Origin: Ferruginibacter sp.
GTDB lineage: Bacteria; Bacteroidota; Bacteroidia; Chitinophagales; Chitinophagaceae
DNA: 64,000 bases
NCBI GenBank assembly: GCA_028288705.1
Contig: JAQBNH010000007.1
Coordinates: 496,001 to 560,000, forward strand
Direction: 5' to 3'
The translations under genes and the position numbers were made by a program. Shown in pieces: positions 17,680 through 26,729 of the stretch; the first letter of the stretch is position 1; each line of letters opens with the position of its first letter. The notes under the pieces are model-generated. The model was not told the origin of the DNA. It ran no database searches and was given only the letters and a program-made list of their open reading frames with translations.

Positions 17680-18648
17680 TTATAAAAATCCTTCTTTCAC
17701 CAGGTCATGCAGGTGAATGATACCTGCGTATTTTCCATCTTTTACTGCCACCAACTGGCTGATATTATTCGCCCGCATCAGCTCCAGTGCTTCTGCCGCG
17801 AGTGCCTCCGCAGCAATCATTTTCGGCCTGTTGCTCATAATATCTGTAGCGCGTAAATCGGTAAAGGAATCATATTTTTCCAGCATGCGGCGAATATCAC
17901 CATCTGTAATAATGCCCAGCACTTCCTGTTGGTCATTTAACACTGCAGCTGCTCCCAGTCTTTTTTGCGTGATCTCAACTAGCACCGTTTTTATAGGCGA
18001 CCCGGCTGCTACCTTCGGCATATCGTGTGGCTGGATCAAATCAGCAACACGCATATATAGTTTCTTCCCTAAAGCACCGCCGGGATGATAGCGGGCGAAA
18101 TCGTCTGTTTTAAAACCTTTTGTTTCCATCAGGCAAACCGCGAGCGCGTCGCCCATCACCATTTGAGCAGTTGTACTGGTGGTAGGCGCGAGGTTATTCG
18201 GGCAAGCTTCCTGGTCTACCGTAGTATTTAATACCAGATCACTTTGTGTGGCCAGGTAAGATTGCATATTGCCCACCATACCGATCAGGAGGTTTCCAAA
18301 ATTCTTCACGAGCGGTGCCAGTACTTTTATCTCCGGACTATCGCCGCTTTTGCTGATCACCATTACCGTATCGCCGGGTTGAATCATCCCGAGGTCTCCA
18401 TGGATGGCATCTGCGGCATGCATGAACAAAGCAGGTGTGCCGGTACTGTTCATCGTGGCCACGATCTTTTGCGCCACGATCGCACTTTTACCAATACCAC
18501 TGACCACGAGGCGACCGGAAGCTGTAGAAATTTGTGTAACAGCCGAAACGAAATCCTGATTTATAAATTCACTCAGGCCTGCAATAGAACTGGCCTGCAA
18601 ATCAATCGTACGCTTCGCACTTTCAATAATATGGTAACTATCACTCAT
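17680..18648 (-). CDS. kdsD: Arabinose-5-phosphate isomerase (KpsF/GutQ family)
   Basis: A 322-residue protein from ATG 18648 (MSDSYHIIESAKR); a longer frame to 18690 lacks conserved sequence. The N-terminal SIS domain has VVSGIGKSAIVAQKIVATMN, TPALFMHAADAIHGDLGMI and SKSGDSPEI. Two C-terminal CBS domains follow (VLGIITDGDIRRML; YAGIIHLHDLVKEG). It converts ribulose-5-phosphate to arabinose-5-phosphate, the first committed step of Kdo synthesis. With kdsB elsewhere in the window this supports a Kdo-containing LPS. It is probably the first gene of a unit with the guanylyltransferase and the aminotransferase. Confidence 0.94.
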   Translation of the reverse strand: MSDSYHIIESAKRTIDLQASSIAGLSEFINQDFVSAVTQISTASGRLVVSGIGKSAIVAQKIVATMNSTGTPALFMHAADAIHGDLGMIQPGDTVMVISKSGDSPEIKVLAPLVKNFGNLLIGMVGNMQSYLATQSDLVLNTTVDQEACPNNLAPTTSTTAQMVMGDALAVCLMETKGFKTDDFARYHPGGALGKKLYMRVADLIQPHDMPKVAAGSPIKTVLVEITQKRLGAAAVLNDQQEVLGIITDGDIRRMLEKYDSFTDLRATDIMSNRPKMIAAEALAAEALELMRANNISQLVAVKDGKYAGIIHLHDLVKEGFL

Positions 18649-18710
18649 TTTTAACAGCCGCAAACCTAGTTTAAATACCTTAAAATGCAAATTATGCGCG
18701 GGGCCGTACT

Positions 18711-18731
18711 AAACGGGGATTTTTCCCGTTT
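18711..18731. repeat. Inverted repeat in the kdsD-recQ divergent region
   Basis: AAACGGG (18711-18717) and CCCGTTT (18725-18731) flank a 7-nt T-rich loop. It could be an operator or part of an untranslated leader of kdsD; the sequence alone does not decide. Confidence 0.4.
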
Positions 18732-18821
18732 GGCATATTAGTAATTTCGCTGATTTCAGTGTATCTTATATGGATGATAAAGCTTCGTTAAAATTATTTC
18801 CTTTCTGTTACTAAGGACCGT

Positions 18822-18829
18822 TATGTTTG
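18822..18829 (+). promoter_or_regulatory. Possible -7 element (TATGTTTG) for recQ
   Basis: Exact TAnnTTTG match about 100 nt upstream of the recQ ATG (18931). There is no clear -33 TTG at 17-21 bp, so confidence is modest. Confidence 0.35.
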
Positions 18830-18930
18830 ACATTGCAGGGGCTTTAGGGTAACTTCGCTCCCCTTTATGATTAAGCTTGTATCGATATCAATGCATTATC
18901 AACCATATAGGTGTAAGTGTAAAAAATATT

Positions 18931-21210
18931 ATGGCTAGTACTAAAACAATATCCCCGGCTCCAAAAAAGACGGCATCCAAAAAAACCGCGATCAAAAAAA
19001 CTGCTTCAACTGTTTCACCGGACCTTACCGCGCAATTGCAGGACCATTTTGGGTTCGACGGATTTAAAGATCCCCAGGAAGAAATCATTAAAAATTTACT
19101 GGCAGGCAACGACACTTTTGTGATCATGCCGACAGGTGGCGGAAAAAGCCTTTGTTACCAATTACCTGCAATGGTAAGTGAAGGGGTGGCCATTATCGTA
19201 TCGCCCCTGATCGCCCTGATGAAAAACCAGGTTGATCTTGTTAGAAGTTACGCCAGCAAGGATGATGTGGCGCATTTCTTAAACAGCACGTTGAATAAAG
19301 GCCAGCAGAAAGTAGTGAAAGATGACCTGATTAGTGGCAAAACGAAAATGCTGTACGTTGCTCCCGAAACCCTGACAAAAGAAGAAAATATTGAATTTTT
19401 TAAGGAACTCACCATCTCTTTTTTCGCGGTGGATGAGGCGCATTGTATTTCTGAGTGGGGACATGATTTTCGCCCGGAATACCGCCGCCTGAAAGAAATG
19501 ATGGACCTGATCAATCCCGACGTTCCGATCATTGCGCTAACTGCTACTGCAACCCCTAAAGTTCAGAGCGATATTGTAAAAAACCTCAGCCTGCGTGACC
19601 CGAAGATCTATATCTCTTCTTTTAACCGCGGCAATTTATACTACGAAATTCAGCCAAAGATCAACCTCGAGCAAACCAATAAAAGTATTGTCAGGTTTAT
19701 CCAGCTGCATAAAAATAAAAGCGGGATCATCTACACGCTGAACCGCAAAACGACGGAAGAACTGGCAGCAATGCTGATGGCAAATGGCATTAAGGCTGTG
19801 GCCTATCACGCAGGGCTGGATGCAAAACTGCGGGCAAAACGGCAGGATGAATTCCTGAATGAAGATGTGCATGTGATCGTTGCCACCATCGCCTTCGGAA
19901 TGGGCATTGATAAACCCGATGTGCGTTTTGTTATTCACTACAATATTCCAAAGTCCATAGAAAATTATTACCAGGAAACGGGGCGTGCCGGGCGTGACGG
20001 AATGGAAGGAAAATGTTTGTTGTATTATTCCCATAAAGATGTGGCCAAGCTCGAACACCTGATGCGCGATAAGCCATTAAGCGAACGGGAAGTGGGTGCG
20101 CAGCTGATCAACGAAACTGTTTCTTATGCAGAGAGCAGTGTTTGCCGGCGCAAAACCTTACTCTATTATTTTGGAGAAGAATACAACGACAGCCAGAGTT
20201 GCGGGCATTGCGACAATTGCCTGAACCCGAAAGAAAAAGTAGAGGCAAAAGAAGACGCTGTTTGCGTGCTGAAAACAATCAACGCGTTAGGCGAGCAATT
20301 CGCGATCGAATACGTGCTGCTCATTCTTACAGGAAAAGCAACACCACAGGTACAAATGTATCGGCATGAACAACTGGAAGTTTTTGCATGTGGCAACAAT
20401 AAAGAACCCCATTTGTGGAACAGCCTGATCCGCCAGATGTTACTGGATGGTTTACTGGAAAAAGATATCGTGGAATATGGCGTATTGAAGATCACGAAGA
20501 AAGGGCAGGCGTTTTTGAAAAAGCCAACTTCCTTCAAAATAGTGCTGAACAATCTTTTCGAAGATGCGAATGCAGATGACGAGGCAGGAGATGTTGGAGG
20601 CGCAGATGCCGGCATTGCAGATGAAAAATTACTGGAGCAATTAAAAGAATTACGTAAGAAAGTCTCGAAAGAAAAAAACCTTCCGCCATTTGTGATTTTC
20701 CTGGAAAGTTCTTTGGAAGATATGGCAACGATGTTCCCAACAACGATGGCTGAACTGGAAAAGATCAGTGGTGTAAGTAAAGGGAAATCGATGCGTTATG
20801 GCAAGCCGTTTTTGGACGTGATCAGCAAATACGTGGAAGAAAATGATATAGTGCGCCCGGATGATTTCGTGATGAAGAGCGTGGTGAACAGGAACAACAA
20901 CAAGATCTTTATTATCCAGAATGTAGATAAGAAGATCCCGCTGGAAATGATCGCCAAAAACAAAGACCTGAAGATCGACCAGTTGCTGGAAGAGATGGAA
21001 ACCATTGTTGCCAGCGGTACCAAGTTAAACCTGGATTATGCCATCAATGATATGGTGGATGAATATGAGCAGGATGAGATCATGGAATACTTTAAAGGCT
21101 GTGAAACTTCATCTTTACAGGTAGCACAGGAAGAACTGGCCGATAGTAATTTCAACTGGGAGCAATTGAAAATGATGCGCATTAAGTTCCTCTGCGTTTA
21201 TGGAAATTAA
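18931..21210 (+). CDS. recQ: ATP-dependent DNA helicase RecQ
   Basis: A 759-residue protein from ATG 18931; an in-frame TTG at 18877 is less likely. Residues 1-30 are a Lys/Ala/Thr/Ser-rich basic tail ([14 protein letters not shown]). The helicase core shows [15 protein letters not shown] (Walker A), [18 protein letters not shown] (DEAH and RecQ motif), ALTATATP, and [12 protein letters not shown] (motif VI). The RecQ zinc site follows ([11 protein letters not shown] and [10 protein letters not shown]), then a winged helix and an HRDC-like helical region ([20 protein letters not shown]). It unwinds recombination intermediates. A strong terminator follows. Confidence 0.96.
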   Translation: MASTKTISPAPKKTASKKTAIKKTASTVSPDLTAQLQDHFGFDGFKDPQEEIIKNLLAGNDTFVIMPTGGGKSLCYQLPAMVSEGVAIIVSPLIALMKNQVDLVRSYASKDDVAHFLNSTLNKGQQKVVKDDLISGKTKMLYVAPETLTKEENIEFFKELTISFFAVDEAHCISEWGHDFRPEYRRLKEMMDLINPDVPIIALTATATPKVQSDIVKNLSLRDPKIYISSFNRGNLYYEIQPKINLEQTNKSIVRFIQLHKNKSGIIYTLNRKTTEELAAMLMANGIKAVAYHAGLDAKLRAKRQDEFLNEDVHVIVATIAFGMGIDKPDVRFVIHYNIPKSIENYYQETGRAGRDGMEGKCLLYYSHKDVAKLEHLMRDKPLSEREVGAQLINETVSYAESSVCRRKTLLYYFGEEYNDSQSCGHCDNCLNPKEKVEAKEDAVCVLKTINALGEQFAIEYVLLILTGKATPQVQMYRHEQLEVFACGNNKEPHLWNSLIRQMLLDGLLEKDIVEYGVLKITKKGQAFLKKPTSFKIVLNNLFEDANADDEAGDVGGADAGIADEKLLEQLKELRKKVSKEKNLPPFVIFLESSLEDMATMFPTTMAELEKISGVSKGKSMRYGKPFLDVISKYVEENDIVRPDDFVMKSVVNRNNNKIFIIQNVDKKIPLEMIAKNKDLKIDQLLEEMETIVASGTKLNLDYAINDMVDEYEQDEIMEYFKGCETSSLQVAQEELADSNFNWEQLKMMRIKFLCVYGN

Positions 21211-21230
21211 TTCCCTTTTTAAAATATACC

Positions 21231-21256
21231 GCCCCTGTTCGCAGGGGCTTTTTTTT
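21231..21256 (+). terminator. Intrinsic terminator after recQ
   Basis: Perfect 7-bp GC-rich stem (GCCCCTG / CAGGGGC) with a TTCG tetraloop and a run of eight T. Confidence 0.9.
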
Positions 21257-21291
21257 GCCTGGAATCTTTTTAACTGCTCAACAAAATTCAC

Positions 21292-21321
21292 TTGAATCTG
21301 TTAGCATCTTGATTATCTTTA
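21292..21321 (+). promoter_or_regulatory. Predicted promoter for the alcohol dehydrogenase gene
   Basis: TTG at 21292-21294 and TATCTTTA at 21314-21321, spaced 19 bp. This fits the Bacteroidota -33 TTG / -7 TAnnTTTG arrangement with one mismatch, about 37 nt before the ATG at 21359. Confidence 0.5.
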
Positions 21322-21358
21322 TTCTCCCATCTGATCTTTCACCAAAAAATATATAGTA

Positions 21359-22405
21359 ATGAGTACAGTTCATGCATATGCTGCAGAGAAGGCCAAAGCG
21401 CCACTCGGGCCCTTTGATATTTCCCGTCGTACACCCGGACCTAATGATGTACAGATCGATATTTTGTATTGCGGGGTTTGCCATTCTGATATCCACCAGG
21501 TTCGCGATGAGTGGGGCGGAGCTATTTTCCCGATGGTGCCGGGCCATGAGATCGTAGGTAGAATTACTGCTGTGGGCGACCAGGTTAAAAACTTTAAAGT
21601 TGGCGAACTGGCAGGCGTGGGTTGTTTTGTAGATAGTTGCCGCGAGTGCGCACCCTGCAAATCAGGCGAAGAGCAGTTTTGCCAGAACGGCATGGTCGGC
21701 ACCTACAATGGCCGTGATAAGGAAGGTCAGCCAACATATGGTGGCTATAGCACGCAGATCGTTGTTGACGAAAAATATACCCTTCATGTGTCTGAGAAAC
21801 TAGACCTGAAAGGCGTTGCCCCATTGCTTTGTGCAGGTATCACTACCTATTCGCCTTTACGCCACTGGAAAGTTGGAAAAGGATCGAAAGTTGCGATCGT
21901 TGGCCTGGGTGGCCTCGGGCATATGGGTGTAAAATTCGCTGCTTCATTCGGAGCAGAGGTGACTGTGTTAAGTACATCAGCAGGGAAGGAGGAAGATGCG
22001 AAAAAGCTAGGCGCACATAAATTTATTGTGACCAAAGATCCGGAGCAAATGAAGGCAGCACAGGGTAGTTTTGATTTTATCCTGAATACGATCTCGGCGC
22101 AACATGATTACAATGCTTATTTGACCCTCCTGAATGTGAACGGAACAATGGTTGTGGTAGGCGTTCCTCCTGAACCTTCGTTGGTAGCAGCTTTCAGCCT
22201 GATTGGCGGAAGGAAATCTTTGGCCGGATCCCTGATTGGCGGTATCCGTGAAACCCAGGAAATGCTGGACTATTGTGCAGATCATAACATCGTAAGTGAA
22301 ATAGAAATGATTGATATCGACAAGATCAATGAATCTTATGAGCGCATGATGAAAAACGATGTGCGTTATCGTTTCGTGATCGACATCGCATCATTAAAGA
22401 AATAG
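21359..22405 (+). CDS. Zinc-dependent NAD(P) alcohol dehydrogenase (YahK/cinnamyl-alcohol type)
   Basis: A 348-residue medium-chain dehydrogenase. The catalytic zinc site is seen in CGVCHSDIHQVRDEW and FPMVPGHEIVG. The structural zinc site has four cysteines in DSCRECAPCKSGEEQFC. The Rossmann fold shows VGLGGLGHMGVKFAASFGAE. The pattern matches the YahK/CAD subgroup, which reduces broad aldehydes with NADPH. It stands alone between the recQ terminator and the tRNA gene. Confidence 0.92.
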   Translation: MSTVHAYAAEKAKAPLGPFDISRRTPGPNDVQIDILYCGVCHSDIHQVRDEWGGAIFPMVPGHEIVGRITAVGDQVKNFKVGELAGVGCFVDSCRECAPCKSGEEQFCQNGMVGTYNGRDKEGQPTYGGYSTQIVVDEKYTLHVSEKLDLKGVAPLLCAGITTYSPLRHWKVGKGSKVAIVGLGGLGHMGVKFAASFGAEVTVLSTSAGKEEDAKKLGAHKFIVTKDPEQMKAAQGSFDFILNTISAQHDYNAYLTLLNVNGTMVVVGVPPEPSLVAAFSLIGGRKSLAGSLIGGIRETQEMLDYCADHNIVSEIEMIDIDKINESYERMMKNDVRYRFVIDIASLKK

Positions 22406-22475
22406 ATATATGAGCGAGGAGAGAAAGCAGCGGGAGATTTCTGCTAAATTCTTTTATATTTAAACAAATTCCCCT

Positions 22476-22483
22476 TATTTTTG
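22476..22483 (+). promoter_or_regulatory. Predicted -7 element (TATTTTTG) for tRNA-Phe
   Basis: Exact TAnnTTTG match about 39 nt before the mature tRNA 5' end. There is no convincing -33 TTG. Confidence 0.4.
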
Positions 22484-22521
22484 CAACCCCGAAAGGGAAT
22501 GTGACCGAAAGGAAACATGAT

Positions 22522-22594
22522 GGTGTGATAGCTCAGTTGGTAGAGCAATGGACTGAAAATCCATGTGTCGCCGGTTCAACCCCGGCTCGCACCA
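22522..22594 (+). tRNA. tRNA-Phe (GAA anticodon)
   Basis: A 73-nt cloverleaf. The acceptor GGTGTGA pairs with TCGCACC; the D stem is GCTC/GAGC; the anticodon stem is ATGGA/TCCAT with loop CTGAAAA giving anticodon GAA. The variable loop is GTGTC and the T arm GCCGG-TTCAACC-CCGGC. The discriminator is A, and the 3' CCA is not encoded (the gene continues with CGC). All stems pair, with one G-T pair in the acceptor. A weak hairpin with a T-run (22605-22632) may end the transcript. Confidence 0.97.
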
Positions 22595-22693
22595 CGCTTT
22601 AAAAGCCTCAGCAGTAATGTTGGGGTTTTTTGTTTTATTATATATCCCTCTTTTCTCCCGAACCCTCGGGACTTTAAGCCCGGAAATCCAACA

Positions 22694-23272
22694 CTAAACT
22701 TTATCAAGGATTGCGGAAATAGCAGGTAATTCCTTCATCGTCATTCCGCCTAGGTTATAGTACAAAATTTTTTCATTGGCATCAATGATGAAACTCAGGT
22801 TTAAAAAGTCGATCGCTGGATCAATTGGAGGCCAGTCGGGACTCCGTGCCAGGAGTGTTCTTAGAGAACTTCTTAAGCCTTCTCCATTAGTGGTAAGCAT
22901 TCTGTAATCTAACTTCAATTTCATGGCGTTAAGAAAAGCGGGTATAGCATTAGCCTTCAAATCGCTGCAATACGCGATAAAGACCAGGTTATCGCTAGCG
23001 TGATATTTTAACTGGATTTGGTTCAAAGCCGGGATACCCTCAATGGATCCTCGGCAATGTGAATTCCACGTGGTAAAGAATATTACTTTTCCCCTGGTGT
23101 ATTCATAATCCTCAGCGCTTATGAAAGCTTTTAGCGTACTTAAGTAAGAGTTGTCTACTATGTTAACAAGAAACCTGTCATTAGATTTTGCAAATGATAC
23201 ACGAATGTCAATGACTCTAAAATAAATGAGCAACGCTATTATCAGGACAAGTGAAAGGATATAATAAATCAT
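22694..23272 (-). CDS. Membrane-anchored thioredoxin-like (TlpA-type) protein with CxxS site
   Basis: A 192-residue protein with an N-terminal membrane anchor (MIYYILSLVLIIALLIYF) and a TlpA-like domain. The active-site region reads VIFFTTWNSHCRGSIEGIP. Aligned without gaps to the TlpA pattern WxxWCxPCxxEMP, the first cysteine is kept (C73) but the second is serine (S76). It has the usual late region LDYRMLTTNGEGLR and the C-terminal SFIIDANEKILYYNLGG expected of the fold. It cannot perform standard dithiol chemistry. It could be a monothiol reductase or a redox sensor, or it may have lost redox function. No partner gene is nearby. Confidence 0.72.
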   Translation of the reverse strand: MIYYILSLVLIIALLIYFRVIDIRVSFAKSNDRFLVNIVDNSYLSTLKAFISAEDYEYTRGKVIFFTTWNSHCRGSIEGIPALNQIQLKYHASDNLVFIAYCSDLKANAIPAFLNAMKLKLDYRMLTTNGEGLRSSLRTLLARSPDWPPIDPAIDFLNLSFIIDANEKILYYNLGGMTMKELPAISAILDKV

Positions 23273-23418
23273 ATTGATTTACAATATTAGCCATCTTTCA
23301 GAATGAGCGCTGTCTGAAATTTTTACAACGATCGCTCATAAAATTAATAGTTGAACTGGTGACCAGTAAAGCCAGATTCAGGCAGTCAAAAAATCATAAA
23401 ACTGCACAAACCCAAACA

Positions 23419-24009
23419 TTACACCCTTTTCAACCAGCCCGAAATACTGCTTCGCCTGCGATGGGCCAGCGTTACCTCGTGTTCCATTTCATCGCTTTTG
23501 AAGAACACGGCGGTTCTGGCTTCCGGTAATATTTTTTGAACATCTGTACCCGGATAAACCAATAAATGTCCACCATCTTCATCCAGCCAATCCCGGTTTA
23601 AATAATTAATAAACGAATATTTGCGCTGGTCGTCTGATTTAAACTGGTCGCGGTGTTTATGATAATACGCCCCTTCGTCATACACAGCATAGTGAAACTC
23701 ATAATCATTGATGCCGGCATAACAGGTATCATTGAGGCGGCCGATAAAATCTTCAGCGAGTTGTAAAAATTCCTGTTCAAATTGATTGGGATGTGTTTTA
23801 TCCATCCAATAGGTCCTGTCAGAGCGCATCTTTTGTCTGCCGTCATTTTCTTCATTCCCAATTCCGGCAGAACGCAACTGGTTGTCTTCTTCCAGTGTAA
23901 TAATATTTTGCCTTAGGCCATCGCAAAGCTCTTCGCTCATAAAATTCTCTGTAATGCCCACCTTATTCTCCAGGTAACTATCGATCAGCTGATCGAATTT
24001 CATATTCAT
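23419..24009 (-). CDS. 2-oxoglutarate/Fe(II)-dependent oxygenase (prolyl 4-hydroxylase-like)
   Basis: A 196-residue protein with the double-stranded beta-helix metal site. H119 and D121 lie in YYHKHRDQF, the distal H177 in DEMEHEVT, and a 2-oxoglutarate-binding arginine in the HRRRSSISGWLKR stretch. It resembles SM-20/PHD-type hydroxylases found in Bacteroidota. It uses Fe(II), O2 and 2-oxoglutarate to hydroxylate an unknown substrate. All cofactor residues are present. Confidence 0.87.
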   Translation of the reverse strand: MNMKFDQLIDSYLENKVGITENFMSEELCDGLRQNIITLEEDNQLRSAGIGNEENDGRQKMRSDRTYWMDKTHPNQFEQEFLQLAEDFIGRLNDTCYAGINDYEFHYAVYDEGAYYHKHRDQFKSDDQRKYSFINYLNRDWLDEDGGHLLVYPGTDVQKILPEARTAVFFKSDEMEHEVTLAHRRRSSISGWLKRV

Positions 24010-24092
24010 TTCATCAAGGTAACCTTATTCAAAGCGGCAGTACGTTAAATTGTAGCTTAGACAGTTTGTGGCAAACGCACTGGTAACTAATA

Positions 24093-24140
24093 ATTCTGCC
24101 ACACCGTTGTGGCAGAATATCTTTTTAATTTTTTTTTGCC
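24093..24140 (+). terminator. Strong orphan hairpin followed by T-tracts
   Basis: A perfect 11-bp inverted repeat (ATTCTGCCACA at 24093-24103, TGTGGCAGAAT at 24108-24118, CCGT loop) is followed by ATCTTTTTAATTTTTTTTT. It has terminator form on the plus strand, yet no plus-strand gene lies upstream; both neighbours are on the minus strand. A second small hairpin (GTTTG TGG CAAAC) lies at 24064-24076. Confidence 0.55.
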
Positions 24141-24181
24141 ACAAAAGATGCGCAGGAATTCGCAAGGAAAAAAAATGGCGC

Positions 24182-24207
24182 AAAAAAAGCCTGCGGTAAG
24201 GCAGGCT
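24182..24207 (-). terminator. Intrinsic terminator after the Gly/Asn-rich protein gene
   Basis: On the minus strand: AGCCTGC, 6-nt loop, GCAGGCT, then seven T. It lies 24 bp beyond the stop of the gene at 24231-24863. Confidence 0.8.
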
Positions 24208-24230
24208 TGTTTGAAGAACGATTGATAAAA

Positions 24231-24863
24231 TTATTTTACGAAACCTTTGATCAGGTCGAGCAAACCACCGCCATTCCGTTGTTGTTGCTGTTGAGCCCCG
24301 CCGGCCAGTTTACCGATGATATCCATCAGCCCGCCCCCGCTATTGCCATCAGAACTGCCACCGGAGTTGCCGCCCAATTGCCCAAGGATATCCTGCAAAT
24401 TCAATCCCGATTGCCCACTGCTGTTCCGTTGCTCTTCTACCACTTCATTACTTTTCCCCCCGGTGATCGAAGCCAGTAAACTATCAAGCGAGAAACCGGA
24501 TTCATTGGGATCATTCACTTTATTCACCAGGTTCCCCAATACATCGGGTATCAGGCTGCCGGCAACATTATTTGCCTGGCTGTTGTTCATGTTGAATTTA
24601 TTCATCAGCTTACCTGCAAAATGACCGATCATCATGGACACGATCGGGTTATTAAGTAAACCTTGCTTATTGTTATTATTGCCGCCAAACATCGAGAGGA
24701 TGTTCTGAAGTCCGCCCCCGGCCACGACATTGCGTAACCCGGATGCAACAGTGTTGGTCGCTTCTGCCACAACTGCATCATTGTGTTCATTGGGGACATC
24801 GTTGTTGTTGATAACTGAATTGCCTGCGACAGATTTCACGAGATTAAATAATTCTTCGAGCAT
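24231..24863 (-). CDS. Gly/Asn-rich protein, DUF937-like
   Basis: A 210-residue protein from ATG 24863 (MLEELFNLVKSVAGNSV); the frame remains open to 24911 but without conserved-looking sequence. It has helical stretches (NPIVSMMIGHFAGKLMNKF, VAGSLIPDVLGNLVNK) separated by Gly/Asn/Gln-rich linkers (MFGGNNNNKQ; GGNSGGSSDGNSGGG; GGAQQQQQRNGGG). The repeated LxxLL-GG pattern recalls DUF937-type bacterial proteins. No enzyme motif or signal peptide is visible. Function unknown. Confidence 0.7.
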   Translation of the reverse strand: MLEELFNLVKSVAGNSVINNNDVPNEHNDAVVAEATNTVASGLRNVVAGGGLQNILSMFGGNNNNKQGLLNNPIVSMMIGHFAGKLMNKFNMNNSQANNVAGSLIPDVLGNLVNKVNDPNESGFSLDSLLASITGGKSNEVVEEQRNSSGQSGLNLQDILGQLGGNSGGSSDGNSGGGLMDIIGKLAGGAQQQQQRNGGGLLDLIKGFVK

Positions 24864-25096
24864 GTGATTTGTTTTAAGATTAAATAGATATGGTTTGATA
24901 CCAAGAACCAAGCCTTATTATGCGAGGAATAATTCCCCCTTCTTCCGGTGAGCAAACAATAAACAACAATATTTTTTCTTTTCAAACTTTACCTTTCTTT
25001 CCATTCTTCCTTTAAAACAAGGAAATAATTTCAGCAGCGGGCACTTAGCGGAACGGGGCACGCTTTTGGGTACTTCTATTCAAAACAACTTATAAT

Positions 25097-25471
25097 ATGT
25101 CACACAAAAACTCAAAACAGTTCGGTGTTTGGATGGATACTCAACATGCAATAGTCGTTGGAAAAGAAAATGAATCAGGTACATTCAGCGTGCTTGGACA
25201 TGTAAGTAACGAAAACGTCAATGGCAATTCCAGCGAAAAAAATGCTAATAATGCAGAACAATCAGCGCAGCTTAAATTTTTTAAGGAGATTGCCGCACTG
25301 ATGACGAATGCAGAAGAAGTGCACGTAACAGGAACCGGAACTTCCCAGGAACAGTTTATTCATTTCCTTGCTGACACGCCGCAATACAAAAATGTTATCG
25401 CTAAAGAAACTACTGCCAATAAAATGAGTGATGAAAAACTGCTTGAATTTATTTCAGAAAAATTCAATTAA
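25097..25471 (+). CDS. Small protein with possible eRF1 C-terminal-like fold
   Basis: A 124-residue soluble protein. The start FGVWMDTQHAIVVGKE, the middle KFFKEIAALMTNAEEVHVTG and the end ANKMSDEKLLEFISEKF resemble the pattern of small bacterial proteins related to eRF1/Pelota domain 3 (beta strand, helix, 'G..eak..l..fl', then 'DKMTD..I...v'). This family link is from memory of the pattern and needs a profile search. A Ser/Asn-rich linker occupies residues about 40-55. It is followed by a good terminator and stands alone. Confidence 0.55.
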   Translation: MSHKNSKQFGVWMDTQHAIVVGKENESGTFSVLGHVSNENVNGNSSEKNANNAEQSAQLKFFKEIAALMTNAEEVHVTGTGTSQEQFIHFLADTPQYKNVIAKETTANKMSDEKLLEFISEKFN

Positions 25472-25492
25472 TAGTCGCGACAATTTTAAAAG

Positions 25493-25522
25493 AGCTGTTT
25501 CAATTTATTGAAGCGGCTTTTT
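25493..25522 (+). terminator. Intrinsic terminator after the 25097-25471 gene
   Basis: 11-bp stem with two G-T pairs (AGCTGTTTCAA / TTGAAGCGGCT), TTTA loop, then T-run. Confidence 0.75.
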
Positions 25523-25571
25523 GTTTGTGAAACCTTTACCGAATTGTTATTACATTAGACCTGCCCAATAA

Positions 25572-26699
25572 ATGATTAGCATGAAGCCCGCCCTTAAGCA
25601 ATACCCTTTTTACCTGAAAAGCACCGTGATCATTTTCGGATTGATCTGTGCCAGTTTTGTAATGTATACCCTAAAGGGCATCATGGCGCCGATTGCATTT
25701 TCGCTGATCATTGCCATCCTGTTAAATCCGTTGGTCAACAGGATGCAACGAAAGGGTGTGCATAAGATCCTCGCAATATTTCTTGCGTTACTCCTGGCTT
25801 TCCTGGTCGTAGGTGGTATCATTTATTTTATCTCTACGCAGTTGATGCACTTTGGCGACAACCTGCCGGAGCTGAAAGAAAAGTTTAACCAGCATTTCAG
25901 CCAGTTGCAGCAGTGGGTGGCCGGAAAGTTTAATGTGCCCATAGAAAAACAACAAAAGGTTTTAAACGATAGTCTCAATAGTGGCCAGGCTTATCTGGGA
26001 AAAACGTTAGGCGGTGTGCTGGGTACACTCGGACTTATTTTCCTCGTACCTATTTATGTATTTATGCTGCTGTTTTACAAAACCCTTATCCTTAATTTTT
26101 TGCATGAAGTTTTTGCAGAAGAGAATACAGAAAAAGTGTCCGAGGTTTTAGTAGAAACGAAAACGTCTATCCAAAGTTATATGGTGGGCCTGTTGCTCGA
26201 AGCTTTAGTAGTGGCAGTAATGAACTCAGCGGCGCTGATGATTCTTGGTGTTGATTATGCCATTTTGTTAGGTGTGATCGGTGCCTTACTAAACATGTTA
26301 CCCTATATTGGCGGGATCGTGGCGATCGCATTGCCCGTGATCATTGCCTCCGTTACTAAAGATGGTTTTAGTACGCAACTGGGAATTATCGGTGCATATG
26401 CAGTGATCCAGTTTATCGACAATAATTTCCTTGTGCCCTTCCTGGTTTCTTCGCGTGTGAAGATCAATGCATTTTTCTCCATCGTGATCGTGTTGCTGGG
26501 TGGCGCATTATGGGGAGTTGCCGGCATGTTCTTGTCCATTCCGTTCCTGGCCATTCTCAAAATCATTTTCGATCGCCTGCCCGAAATGAAGCCCTGGGGT
26601 AAGTTATTGGGAGATGAAGTACCTACCAGACATAAAGGTGAAATCTGGATGCGCAGGCACAAAAGAAAAGCAGAGGCAAATGAAAATACCTCCGCATAA
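25572..26699 (+). CDS. AI-2E family transporter (PerM-like permease)
   Basis: A 375-residue membrane protein with about eight helices, starting near ATG 25572 (or 25581, three codons on). It shows the paired N-terminal helices (IIFGLICASFVMYTLKGIM, PIAFSLIIAILLNPLV), an amphipathic soluble insert (about residues 90-150), and the conserved late region GVIGALLNMLPYIGGIVAIA, FIDNNFLVPFLVSSRVKINA and GVAGMFLSIPFLAILK. The family name comes from AI-2 export but members include Na+/H+ antiporters; the substrate here is unknown. The C-terminus is short and basic. Confidence 0.9.
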   Translation: MISMKPALKQYPFYLKSTVIIFGLICASFVMYTLKGIMAPIAFSLIIAILLNPLVNRMQRKGVHKILAIFLALLLAFLVVGGIIYFISTQLMHFGDNLPELKEKFNQHFSQLQQWVAGKFNVPIEKQQKVLNDSLNSGQAYLGKTLGGVLGTLGLIFLVPIYVFMLLFYKTLILNFLHEVFAEENTEKVSEVLVETKTSIQSYMVGLLLEALVVAVMNSAALMILGVDYAILLGVIGALLNMLPYIGGIVAIALPVIIASVTKDGFSTQLGIIGAYAVIQFIDNNFLVPFLVSSRVKINAFFSIVIVLLGGALWGVAGMFLSIPFLAILKIIFDRLPEMKPWGKLLGDEVPTRHKGEIWMRRHKRKAEANENTSA

Positions 26700-26729
26700 A
26701 TGATTCCTAACGACCCAGCTTAGCCGAAA

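Noticed and set aside
22605..22632. Terminator after tRNA-Phe
   Set aside because: CCTCAGC can pair with GTTGGGG only with several G-T pairs; plausible but too weak to list as a separate feature.
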